This document shows positions 54,169 to 63,500 of a DNA stretch of 64,000 bases, in pieces; positions within the stretch are counted from its first letter, which is position 1; each line of letters starts with the position of its first letter. This DNA comes from Ancylobacter moscoviensis (GTDB lineage Bacteria > Pseudomonadota > Alphaproteobacteria > Rhizobiales > Xanthobacteraceae): positions 744,001 through 808,000 of the forward strand of contig NZ_VMBP01000002.1 in NCBI RefSeq assembly GCF_007559435.1, given 5' to 3'. A model generated the notes under the pieces. The model worked only from the letters and a program-made list of their open reading frames with translations, ran no database searches and was not told the DNA's origin. A program made the translations under genes and the position numbers.

Positions 54169-55029
54169 GTGGCGATGCCGGCCGAGAGCCGCGTGCCACC
54201 GCCCACGGCCGGCAAGCCGGCACGCCGCAGCGCGCCTACGGCGCTCGCCGTCGACCATGTGACGCTGCGCTACGCGACATCCGCCGGCATCGTGACGGCG
54301 GTGGAGGATGTTTCCTTCACCATCGGCACCGGCGAGAGGCTGGCGCTGCTCGGGCCTTCGGGCTGCGGAAAATCGACCCTCCTGCGCGCCGTCGGCGGCT
54401 TCCTGAAACCCGCATCGGGCGAAATCCGCCTCGGCGGCCTTCCAGTGAAGGGGCCGGGGCCGGACCGCATGGTGGTGTTCCAGGAGTTCGACCAGCTCCT
54501 TCCCTGGCGCACGGTGGCCGGCAACATCGCCTTTGCCCTGCGCCGGGCTCGCGGCCTGTCGCGGGCCGAGGCACATGCGGTGGCGCTGGACTGGGCCGGC
54601 CGGGTGGGACTCGCCAAATTCGCCGATGCCTATCCGCACACGCTCTCGGGCGGCATGAAGCAGCGGGTCGCCATCGCCCGCGCCTTCGCGGTGCAGCCGG
54701 CGATCCTGCTGATGGACGAGCCCTTTGCCGCGCTGGATGCGCTTTCCCGCCGGCGCATGCAGGACGAACTGCTCGGCCTGTGCGAGGAGACGGGGGCGAC
54801 CTGCCTGTTCGTCACCCACGCCATAGACGAGGCGCTGCACGTGGGCACCCGCGTTCTCGTGCTGAGCCCGCATCCCGGCCGCATCGCCGCCGAATACGAG
54901 GTATCCGAGGCGACGCGGCGCGGGACGGCGCCGTTCGGCCTGCTGGAAGCGGAGATCCAGGCGCGGCTCTTCGCCGGATCGCGCGGAGCCGACGAGGGCG
55001 GGAGTGACCACGAGGACGATCATGTCTGA
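54169..55029 (+). CDS. ABC transporter ATPase, SsuB/TauB/NrtD-like
   Basis: 286 aa from GTG 54169 (GGGAG eight bases before; ATG 54175 possible). A 25-residue Pro/Ala-rich N-terminal extension precedes the domain. Walker A GPSGCGKST, LPWRTV after the Q-loop, signature LSGGMKQR, Walker B LLMDEPFAALDA. The LPWRTVAGNI text is typical of SsuB-like ATPases. Confidence 0.9.
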   Translation: MAMPAESRVPPPTAGKPARRSAPTALAVDHVTLRYATSAGIVTAVEDVSFTIGTGERLALLGPSGCGKSTLLRAVGGFLKPASGEIRLGGLPVKGPGPDRMVVFQEFDQLLPWRTVAGNIAFALRRARGLSRAEAHAVALDWAGRVGLAKFADAYPHTLSGGMKQRVAIARAFAVQPAILLMDEPFAALDALSRRRMQDELLGLCEETGATCLFVTHAIDEALHVGTRVLVLSPHPGRIAAEYEVSEATRRGTAPFGLLEAEIQARLFAGSRGADEGGSDHEDDHV

Positions 55030-55843
55030 CGGAACGCTGCATCTTCCGGCCGCGGCCTCGCTTCGCCGTCCGCTGGTGCTGGGCCCCGGCGCGCGCCGGG
55101 CGGTGATCCTCGCGCTGCTGGCGGCCGGCTGGGAACTCTATGCGCGCTGGCTCGGCAATTCGCTGCTGCTGCCGACCTTCCTCGAAACGCTGGGCGCGCT
55201 GTGGAGCGAGACGCTGAACGGCGAGCTGCCCCAGCGCGTCTGGGCGTCGCTGGAGGTGCTGCTGACCGGCTATGCCATCGGCATCGTGCTGGCGGCGGTG
55301 ATCACCGCCCTCGCGGTGCTCACCCGCTGGGGGGAGAGCCTGCTCTCGCTGCTCACCTCGATGTTCAACCCGCTGCCGGCCATCGCGCTGCTGCCCATCG
55401 CGCTGCTGTGGTTCGGCATCGGATCGTCGAGCCTCGTCTTCGTCATCGTCCACGCCGTGCTGTGGCCGCTGGCGCTCGCCTGCCACGCGGGCTTCCGCGC
55501 CGTGCCGCCGACATTGCGCATGGCGGGGCGCAATATCGGCCTCTCCGGTCCTTCCTACGTTTTTGCGCTGCTGGTGCCGGCGGCGCTGCCCTCGATCCTT
55601 TCCGGGCTCCGGCTCGGCTGGGCCTTCGCCTGGCGCACGCTGATCGCGGCGGAGATGGTGTTCGGCGCCAGCGCGCGCTCCGGCGGGCTCGGCTGGTTCA
55701 TCTTCACCAACCGGGCGCAGCTGGAGACGGCGAACGTCTTCGCCGGCCTGCTGACGGTGATCCTGATCGGCCTGGCGGTGGAGACGCTGGTCTTCGCGAC
55801 GCTGAACCGCGTCACCGTGCGGCGCTGGGGGCAGGAGAGCTGA
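55022..55843 (+). CDS. ABC transporter permease, SsuC/TauC-like
   Basis: 273 aa from ATG 55022, overlapping the ATPase stop by eight bases; GAGGAC is the Shine-Dalgarno. About six spans with the cytoplasmic EAA-type loop AGRNIGLSGPSYVFALLVPAALPSILSGLRLGWAFAWRTLIAAEM, diagnostic of the sulfonate/nitrate permease group. Confidence 0.9.
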   Translation: MSDGTLHLPAAASLRRPLVLGPGARRAVILALLAAGWELYARWLGNSLLLPTFLETLGALWSETLNGELPQRVWASLEVLLTGYAIGIVLAAVITALAVLTRWGESLLSLLTSMFNPLPAIALLPIALLWFGIGSSSLVFVIVHAVLWPLALACHAGFRAVPPTLRMAGRNIGLSGPSYVFALLVPAALPSILSGLRLGWAFAWRTLIAAEMVFGASARSGGLGWFIFTNRAQLETANVFAGLLTVILIGLAVETLVFATLNRVTVRRWGQES

Positions 55844-55989
55844 CCATGCGGCGGGCGCCGCCGCCCGTCTAAGGAATAGGGCTTATGGCGTAAGGCGGGG
55901 ATTTTCGCCGGCCGGCACTGGAGAAGGCGGCGCGCTACGGCTAATGATCTCGGAAAATGGCTCATTGCGAGCCCTCCGGGATCTGTTCC

Positions 55990-56496
55990 ATGTCCGACGA
56001 TCGCCAGAAGAAGGCCTTTCCGGTCTCCTGGGACCAGTTTCACCGCGATGCCCGCGCCCTGACCTGGCGGCTCGCCGGGGCGGGTCCGTTCTCCGGCATC
56101 GTCTGCATCACCCGCGGCGGCCTGGTGCCGGCGGCGATCGTGGCCCGCGAGCTGGGGCTGCGAATGATCGAGACGGTCTGCATCGCCAGCTATCACGACT
56201 ATACGAAGCAGGGCGAAATGCAGGTGCTCAAGCCCATCTCCGAGGTCGTCATGGCGACGGCCGGCGAGGGCGGGCAGGGGCTCTTGGTGATCGACGATCT
56301 GGTGGATACCGGCAAGACGGCCCGGCTGGTGCGCGAGATGCTGCCGCAGGCGCATTTCGCCACCCTCTACGCCAAGCCGCTGGGCCGCCCGCTGGTGGAC
56401 ACTTTCATCACCGAGGTGAGCCAGGATACCTGGATCTATTTCCCGTGGGACATGGGGCTGAGCTTCCAGCCGCCGATCCGCGACGGGGTGGCGTGA
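55990..56496 (+). CDS. gpt: Xanthine phosphoribosyltransferase
   Basis: 168 aa, type I PRTase fold. [21 protein letters not shown] and [20 protein letters not shown] are the Gpt family openings; the PRPP motif is [23 protein letters not shown] is the conserved C-terminal piece. Salvages xanthine/guanine to nucleotides. ATG 55990 chosen since homology begins here. Confidence 0.93.
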   Translation: MSDDRQKKAFPVSWDQFHRDARALTWRLAGAGPFSGIVCITRGGLVPAAIVARELGLRMIETVCIASYHDYTKQGEMQVLKPISEVVMATAGEGGQGLLVIDDLVDTGKTARLVREMLPQAHFATLYAKPLGRPLVDTFITEVSQDTWIYFPWDMGLSFQPPIRDGVA

Positions 56497-56508
56497 GGAA
56501 AATCATCC

Positions 56509-56874
56509 ATGACCGGCGAGTTTGACAGGACGGACGAGGAGTCCGACGAGGCGTTCGATGCCGCCTATGAGACGCATCGCACCGCGCTCTACGACATGCT
56601 GATCGACTACGCCGAGAAGCACGATCTGAGCGACGGCTTCATCTCGATGCTCGCCTCCGATATCGGCCTGTCGCTGCGCATGGTCGCCTATGCCTCGGAG
56701 ACCGAGAAGCCGTCGGTCGGCGGCCTGCGGCTCGATCTCGACCGCTTCTCCCGGGAGCTGGGCGAGAGCGTGCGCGACGCCAAGAAATACGCCGCCGAGT
56801 TCATCGCCGAGGCGAAGGCCGCGCGCGAGGAGGAGCAGGCGGAGGATGACGGGGCCGAAAGCCGCCCATCATGA
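56509..56874 (+). CDS. Small acidic protein of unknown function
   Basis: 121 aa with a good Shine-Dalgarno (GAGGAAAA). Highly acidic N-terminus and C-terminus, predicted helical, no signal or membrane segment. I do not recognise a family. Twelve bases behind gpt, so probably co-transcribed. Confidence 0.6.
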   Translation: MTGEFDRTDEESDEAFDAAYETHRTALYDMLIDYAEKHDLSDGFISMLASDIGLSLRMVAYASETEKPSVGGLRLDLDRFSRELGESVRDAKKYAAEFIAEAKAAREEEQAEDDGAESRPS

Positions 56875-56962
56875 CCTCTGGTATCCTGATGCGGCTCGCC
56901 TTTATGGTGCCGCTGCGGTATGCCGGGGTGCGGCAAAATGTGCCGTTTCGGGAATTCCAACG

Positions 56963-57373
56963 ATGACCCCCGCCATCATTTCCGGCATCCTGCGGTCTCC
57001 GGCCACGGCCTTCCTCGCGCGTCTCCTGCTCGTCTTCATGTTCCTCGGCAGCGCCATCAGCAAGATCACCGATTTTGCCGGCGCGCAGGCCGAGATGGCG
57101 TATTTCGGGCTCAACCCGCCGTGGCTGTTCGCGGTGGCGACCATCGCCACGCAGCTTGCCGGCGGCGTGCTGATCCTGCTGAACCGGGCGACGTGGCTGG
57201 GCGCGGCGGCGCTCGGCGTCTTCACGGCGCTGACCATTCCGATCGCGCACCATTTCTGGACCATGGAAGGCCAGATGGCGCAGATCGAGTTCTATTTCGT
57301 CGTCGAGCACCTCGCGGTGATCGGCGGCATGTTGCTGGTCGCCATTCTGGCCGAGCGCACGCGCACGGCCTGA
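56963..57373 (+). CDS. DoxX family membrane protein
   Basis: 136 aa with four predicted spans. FLARLLLVFMFLGSAISKITDFAGAQAEMAYFGLNPPWLFAVATIATQLAGGVLILLN is the DoxX/YphA pattern. Function of most DoxX proteins is not known. ATG 56963. Confidence 0.82.
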   Translation: MTPAIISGILRSPATAFLARLLLVFMFLGSAISKITDFAGAQAEMAYFGLNPPWLFAVATIATQLAGGVLILLNRATWLGAAALGVFTALTIPIAHHFWTMEGQMAQIEFYFVVEHLAVIGGMLLVAILAERTRTA

Positions 57374-57412
57374 CGGCGTGACGTTCGACGTGGCGTTGAG
57401 ACGGGAGCCCTC

Positions 57413-59107
57413 ATGAATACCGCGGTGCGCAAGATCGATCCCAACAGCGATGCGGCGATCGCCGCGTCGGTGACGCCGCGGCCCATCGAGGAAATCGGCA
57501 ACAAGCTGGGAGTCCCGGCGGCCTCGCTCTACCGCTACGGTCACGACAAGGCGAAGATCGCCCTCGATTTCGCCCGTCGCGCCGAGGCCAAGGCGGACGG
57601 CAGGCTGATCCTCGTCACCGCGATCAACCCGACCCCGGCGGGCGAGGGCAAGACCACGACCACCATTGGCCTGGGCGACGCGCTGGCGCGTGCCGGCAAG
57701 CGGGTGGCCATCGCCCTGCGCGAGCCGAGCCTCGGGCCGGTGTTCGGCTCCAAGGGCGGGGCGACGGGCGGCGGACGCTCGCAGATCGTGCCGATGCAGG
57801 ACATCAACCTTCACTTCACCGGCGACTTCCACGCCATCAGCGCCGCGCACAACCTGCTCGCCGCCGCGATCGACAATCACATCTACTGGGGCAACGCGCT
57901 CGACATCGACGCCCGGCGCATCAACTGGCGCCGCGTGGTCGACCTCAACGACCGCGCGCTGCGTAGCGTGGTGGTCGGCCTTGGCGGACCGGGCAACGGT
58001 TTCCCGCGCGAGGACGGCTTCGACATCACGGTGGCAAGCGAGGTCATGGCGATCTTCTGCCTCGCGCGGTCGCTGGAGGATTTGGAAGACCGGCTTGGCC
58101 GCATGGTGGTGGCGCAGAACCGCGCCCGCCAGCCGATCACCGCCGGCCAGCTCAAGGTGACGGGCGCGATGGCGGCGCTGCTGCGCGATGCCTTCCAGCC
58201 CAACCTCGTGCAGACGCTGGAGGCGACGCCGGCCGTCGTGCATGGCGGCCCCTTCGCCAACATCGCCCATGGCTGCAACTCGGTGATGGCGACGCGCACC
58301 GCGCTGGGCCTTGCCGACTATGTGGTGACCGAGGCGGGTTTCGGCGCCGATCTCGGTGCCGAGAAGTTCCTCGACATCAAGTGCCGGCAGGCGGGGCTCT
58401 CGCCTTCCGCCGTGGTGATCGTCGCGACCGTCCGCGCGCTGAAGATGCATGGCGGCGTCGGGCAGAAGGAGCTGGGCCCGGAGAACGTGGCGGCGGTGAA
58501 GGCCGGTTCGGCCAATCTCGTGCGGCACATCGAGAACATGAAGGCCTTCGGTTTGCCGGCGGTGGTGGCGATCAACCGTTTCACCGGCGACACGTCGGCG
58601 GAGATCGAGGCGATCAAGCAGGCCTGCGCGGCGGTGGGGGCCAGCGTGCATCTGTGCTCGCACTGGGCGGAAGGCTCGGCGGGGGCCGTCGACCTCGCCG
58701 CCGAGGTGGTGCAACTGGCGTTGCAACCCTCCGCCTTCAAGCCGATCTACGAGAGCAACCTCTCGCTGGTGCAGAAGATCGAGACCATCGCCCGCCGCAT
58801 CTATCGCGCCGGAGCCATCTCGATCGATCCGGTCGCGCTGCGCCGTCTCGGCGAGTTCGAGGGGCAGGGCTATGGCGACCTGCCGATCTGCATGGCGAAG
58901 ACGCAGTACAGCTTCTCCGCCGACCCCGCGCAACGCGGCGCGCCGGAGGGTTTCACCTTGCCGGTCCGCGAGGTGAGACTGTCGGCCGGGGCGGGTTTCG
59001 TCGTGGCGCTGTGCGGCGATGTGATGACGATGCCGGGCTTGCCCTCGCAGCCGGCGGCCGAGCATATCTTCGTCGATGAAACCGGCTTCATCGGCGGGGT
59101 GTTCTAG
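57413..59107 (+). CDS. fhs: Formate-tetrahydrofolate ligase
   Basis: 564 aa, full length. P-loop [32 protein letters not shown], and the [12 protein letters not shown] segment are diagnostic. Makes 10-formyl-THF from formate, THF and ATP in one-carbon metabolism. Ends at 59107, followed by tRNA-Leu. Confidence 0.97.
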   Translation: MNTAVRKIDPNSDAAIAASVTPRPIEEIGNKLGVPAASLYRYGHDKAKIALDFARRAEAKADGRLILVTAINPTPAGEGKTTTTIGLGDALARAGKRVAIALREPSLGPVFGSKGGATGGGRSQIVPMQDINLHFTGDFHAISAAHNLLAAAIDNHIYWGNALDIDARRINWRRVVDLNDRALRSVVVGLGGPGNGFPREDGFDITVASEVMAIFCLARSLEDLEDRLGRMVVAQNRARQPITAGQLKVTGAMAALLRDAFQPNLVQTLEATPAVVHGGPFANIAHGCNSVMATRTALGLADYVVTEAGFGADLGAEKFLDIKCRQAGLSPSAVVIVATVRALKMHGGVGQKELGPENVAAVKAGSANLVRHIENMKAFGLPAVVAINRFTGDTSAEIEAIKQACAAVGASVHLCSHWAEGSAGAVDLAAEVVQLALQPSAFKPIYESNLSLVQKIETIARRIYRAGAISIDPVALRRLGEFEGQGYGDLPICMAKTQYSFSADPAQRGAPEGFTLPVREVRLSAGAGFVVALCGDVMTMPGLPSQPAAEHIFVDETGFIGGVF

Positions 59108-59136
59108 GACATCCGGGCCCCGATGGTCCGGCCGGG

Positions 59137-59223
59137 GCGGACGTGGCGAAACTGGTAGACGCACGAGACTTAAAATCTTGCGCCCTTAAAGGCTTACGGG
59201 TTCGAGTCCCGTCGTCCGCACCA
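59137..59223 (+). tRNA. tRNA-Leu (UAA)
   Basis: Acceptor stem GCGGACG (59137-59143) pairs with CGTCCGC (59213-59219), then A and encoded CCA. Anticodon loop CTTAAAA (59169-59175) with anticodon TAA at 59171-59173; a long class II variable arm (CGCCCTTAAAGGCTT region) and TTCGAGTCC T-loop are present. Confidence 0.97.
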
Positions 59224-59251
59224 TTCCTTTCCTGTAGGCCACGAGCCGCCG

Positions 59252-60367
59252 TCAGGCGGCGACCGGTACGCTCTTGAGCGCTTCGGTCGCGTCCGGCATC
59301 TCGGCGAGGCGGGAGACGGGGAGCACCTTCGGCTCCTTCAGCGCCGCCAGGGCGGCGAGATCGAAGCGGGTGAAGTTCAGGCTGCGGTAATCGCGCAGGA
59401 AGAAGACCTTGCGGTCGAGGTCCGACAGGCTCGTCCAGCACGTGAATTCGGTCGCGTAGGCCGCGCCGCCGGGCTGGTCGAGGCCCTTCACCTCGAGATG
59501 CCCGCCGCCGGCCTCCGGATAATCGATGCTGACGCCGCACGGCCGGTCGAAATTGTTCATGACATGGGCGAGGGTGCGTACCGCGAGATCGGGCGTATCG
59601 GCCTTCTCGGTGTACTGCGCGTAATAGGCGGCGCGGACGAAGCGGCCGACGGAGGTGTTCGACGCCGGCAGGCCGGCGGTGGCGATGCCGGAGTCGGGCT
59701 GCACCGCCTTGTAACCGCCGAAGCTGGCGCTTGCTTTGTCGACGTTGCTGAGGAAGGTGTAGTTGTCGAGATTGGTCAGGTGCCAGCCGAAAGCCGGGCC
59801 GTTCGTCATCACGCCGACCGGGTTGTCGTAGACCGTCATCTGTCCGCCGTCGAATTCGATGACGAGCGCGGCGCCCGAGGCATCGTGCACGACGTAATGG
59901 AAGGGCGACTCCACCCCGCCGAGGATGGCGAGCGGCGCCAGCAGGATCGGCTGGGCAGCCAGCGCCGCCTTTACTTCGGCCACGGTGGCGAACTGCCCGA
60001 GGCTCCACGTGCCGAGGTCGGAGGCCGAGAGCACGGCCTGCGTCATCGCCACCGACTTCTGCTTGCCGGCCGCCGTGGGGTAGGAGAGGAGGCTGAAGGT
60101 CAGTCCCTGATCGTTGATGCCCTCGAGCACCTTCAGGTCGGAGATGGTGGGCGGCGCCTGCGGCGTCGGAATGCGGATCGGCATGGTGACGGCCAGCATC
60201 CCGTAGCGCGCGGCGTAGGTCAGCGGCGCATGGCCGGCGATCTCGGAGGTGGTGGAGAAACCCGCCGGCAGATAGGTCATCTGGTAGGGAAGATCGATCG
60301 TCAGCTCGAGCGTCCGGCCGAAATAGACCTTGCCCGCCTTGTCGCGATAGCTGAGCGATGTGCACAT
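59252..60367 (-). CDS. Linear amide C-N hydrolase (choloylglycine hydrolase / penicillin V acylase family)
   Basis: 371 aa from ATG 60367, giving Cys2 as the N-terminal nucleophile after Met removal (MCTSLSYRDKAGKVYFGRTLE). Other family parts: VLEGINDQGLTFSLLSYP, VVHDASGAALVIEFDGGQMTVYDNPVGVMTNGPAFGWHLTNL and NTSVGRFVRAAYY. Such enzymes cleave bile-salt amides, penicillin V or acyl-homoserine lactones. No signal peptide, so cytoplasmic. Real substrate unknown. Confidence 0.85.
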   Translation of the reverse strand: MCTSLSYRDKAGKVYFGRTLELTIDLPYQMTYLPAGFSTTSEIAGHAPLTYAARYGMLAVTMPIRIPTPQAPPTISDLKVLEGINDQGLTFSLLSYPTAAGKQKSVAMTQAVLSASDLGTWSLGQFATVAEVKAALAAQPILLAPLAILGGVESPFHYVVHDASGAALVIEFDGGQMTVYDNPVGVMTNGPAFGWHLTNLDNYTFLSNVDKASASFGGYKAVQPDSGIATAGLPASNTSVGRFVRAAYYAQYTEKADTPDLAVRTLAHVMNNFDRPCGVSIDYPEAGGGHLEVKGLDQPGGAAYATEFTCWTSLSDLDRKVFFLRDYRSLNFTRFDLAALAALKEPKVLPVSRLAEMPDATEALKSVPVAA

Positions 60368-60517
60368 CCCGTCATTCCTCCACGACACTGAAAGAAGCAA
60401 GCCGGGGGGCACGGCAGGCGATGCCGAATCCCGCAGCGGGTACCTTTTGTTAGGTCGCACACCTGCCGCAGGTCGAAAAGGTCGGATCGTGGCAATGGGC
60501 GCTGAAGCGCCGGAGGA

Positions 60518-60541
60518 CCGGAGAGGCGGGAGCCTCCCCGG
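60518..60541 (-). terminator. Hairpin beyond putA
   Basis: CCGGAGAGGC (60518-60527) and GCCTCCCCGG (60532-60541) pair with one mismatch just after the putA stop. No T-run on the minus strand, so weak as an intrinsic terminator. Confidence 0.5.
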
Positions 60542-60549
60542 CCTTTCGA

Positions 60550-63500
60550 TCAGCCGATGGTCATCAGGCTGGCATTGCCGCCGGCGGCGGCGGTGTTCGT
60601 GCTGGTGGAGCGCTCCAGCATCAGCAGGTCGAGAGGGTACTGCTCGCCGCGCGCGACGGCATCGGGCGCGAGGCCGTGGACCAGGACGATCGGCCCCTTG
60701 CGCGTGGCGATGCTCTCGTTGAGCTGGCGCAGCGCGTCGCCATCGCCCTCGAACAGCACGGCGTCGAACGCTGCGGGGCCGTAGTCCTCCACCATGCTTA
60801 CCCGATCCTCCATCCCCTTGGGCAGGGGCGGGAGGAACGAGCCTTCCAGCAGCACGCGGTTGCCGGTGGCGAGCGCCGAGGTGATCTGGACGGCGAGGCC
60901 GCGCTCGGTGGCGGCGAGGCAGAGCACGGTGCCGCGTGGGGCGAGCGCATAGATATTGCGCTCGCCGACCGGACCCGGCAGTTCGGCCCTGTGGCCGAAG
61001 GGCGAGGCGTCGAGCACGGCGCCGCAGAGGGCGCGGGTGTCCGGATCGGACTGGAAGTCCACCCAGAGCCGCGCCGTATCCGGCACCTGCGTCTCCGGCA
61101 GGCCGGCGGCGGGGCGGACCGCCAGCAGGCGATGGAGATAAAGCGGCCCGCCGGCCTTCGGCCCGGTGCCGGAGAGGCCGTGACCGCCGAAGGGCTGCAC
61201 GCCGACCACCGCGCCGATGACGTTGCGGTTGATGTAGACGTTGCCCACCTCGATGCGCCCGCCGACATGGGCGATGGTCTCGTCGATGCGGGTGTGCAGG
61301 CCGAAGGTGAGGCCGTAGCCGGTGGCGTTGACGGCGTCGATCAGCGTGTCGAGGTCGTCGCGCCGGTAGCGCACCACATGCAGCACCGGGCCGAAGACCT
61401 CGCGCTTGAGCTCGGCGATGTCGTCGATCTCGATCAGCGTCGGCGGCACGAAGGTGCCGTGGCGCGCCTCGTCGCCAAGGGCGAGCTGCTCGACGCGGCG
61501 CCCGGCCTCGCGCAGACGCTCGACATGCGCCTCGATGTTCGCCTTCGCCTCGGCGGTGATGACGGGGCCGATATCCGTGGAGAGTTGCACCGGGTTGCCC
61601 ACGGACAGCTCCTTCAGCGCACCGTGCAGCATTTCCAGCATGCGGTCGGCGACATCCTCCTGCAGGCAGAGGATGCGCAGCGCCGAGCAGCGCTGGCCGG
61701 CGGAGTCGAAAGCCGAGGACAAAACATCGGCCACGACCTGTTCGGCTAGGGCGGAGGAATCGACGATCATCGCATTCTGGCCGCCGGTCTCGGCGATGAG
61801 CGGGATGACGCTGCCGTCCGGGTTCAGGCGGCCGGCGAGCTGGCGCTGGATGAGGCGTGCCACCTCGGTGGAACCGGTGAACATGACGCCGCGCGTGCGG
61901 GTGTCACCCACGAGCGCCGCACCGACCGCGCCGGCGCCGGGAACGAGCTGCACCGCGCCCGGCGGGACGCCGGCCTCGCGCAGGATCTCGACCGCCGCGA
62001 AGGCGATGAGCGGCGTCTCCTCGGCCGGCTTGGCCAGCACCGCATTGCCGGCGGCAAGCGCCGCCGCGACCTGGCCGGTGAAGATGGCCAGCGGGAAGTT
62101 CCACGGGCTGATGCAGACCACCGGGCCGAGCGGGCGGTGAGTGTCGTTGGAGAAGCCGTCGCGCACCTGCGCGCCGTAATAGCGCAGGAAGTCGACCGCC
62201 TCGCGCACTTCGCCGATGGCATTGGGGAAGGACTTGCCGGCCTCGCGCACGATGATGCCGATCAGCGTCGGCAGCCGGGCCTCCATCAGCTCGGCGGTGC
62301 GGAACAGGCAGGCGGCGCGCTCGGCCGGCGGGGTGGACTGCCAGATCGGCGCCGCGCCCTGCGCGATCTCCATGGCGCGGGCGACGATCTCGGGGGTGGC
62401 TTCCTCGACCACGCCGACCTGATCGCGATGGTCGGCCGGGTTGAGGACCGGGCGGGCGATGCCGGCGACGGGGCCGTCGCCAAGCAGCGGCATCGCCTTG
62501 AGCGGGGCGGCGCTGCCGGCGAGGAGGGCGGCGGCGAGCGAGGCGAGGCGCTGCTCGTTGGAGAGGTCCAGCCCCGCCGAATTGCGCCGCTGCGCGCCGA
62601 AGAGGTCGGCCGGGGCGGCGATGCGCGGATGCGGCGCGCCGAGCGGCTCGATGCGCCGGGCGGCCTCGACCGGGCTCTCGATCAGCTCGTCGACGGGGAC
62701 GTTCTCGTCGGCGATGCGGTTGACGAAGGAGGAGTTGGCGCCGTTCTCCAGCAGGCGCCGCACGAGATAGGCGAGCAGCGTCTCGTGGGTGCCGACGGGC
62801 GCGTAGATGCGGCAGGGACGGCCGAGCTTCTCGCGGCCGACCACTTCCTCATAGAGCGGCTCGCCCATGCCGTGCAGGCACTGGAACTCGTACTGCCCGG
62901 CGTAATAGTTGGCGCCGGCCATCTCCATGACGGTGGCGAGCGTCTGGGCGTTGTGGGTGGCGAATTGCGGGAACACCGCATCCGGCGCCGACAGCAGCTT
63001 GCGCGCGCAGGCGAGATAGGAAATGTCGGTGTGGATCTTGCGGGTGTAGACCGGGAAGCCTTCCAGCCCGTCGAGCTGGGCGCGCTTGATCTCGCTGTCC
63101 CAATAGGCGCCCTTCACCAGACGCACCATCAGCCGGTGGTTCGAGCGGCGCGCGAGGTCGATGAGGTAATCGATCACATAAGGGCAGCGCTTCTGATAGG
63201 CCTGAACGACGAAACCGATGCCGTTCCAGCCGCTTAGGCCCTCGTCGAAACAAAGCGATTCCAGGAGGTCGAGCGAGATCTCAAGCCGGTCGGCTTCCTC
63301 GGCGTCGATGTTGAGGCCGATGTCGTATTGCCGCGCGAGCTTCGCCAGCGCGACAACGCGCGGCAGCAACTCATTGACGACGCGGGAATATTGCGCGCGG
63401 CTGTAGCGCGGATGCAGGGCCGAGAGCTTGATCGAGATGCCCGGCCCTTCATAGATGCCGCGCCCGGCCGACGCCTTGCCGATGGCATGGATGGCCTGCT

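Noticed and set aside
59137-59223. tRNA-Leu as an integration (att) site for a mobile element
   Set aside because: No integrase, no direct repeat of the tRNA 3' end and no composition change are visible in the flanking sequence.
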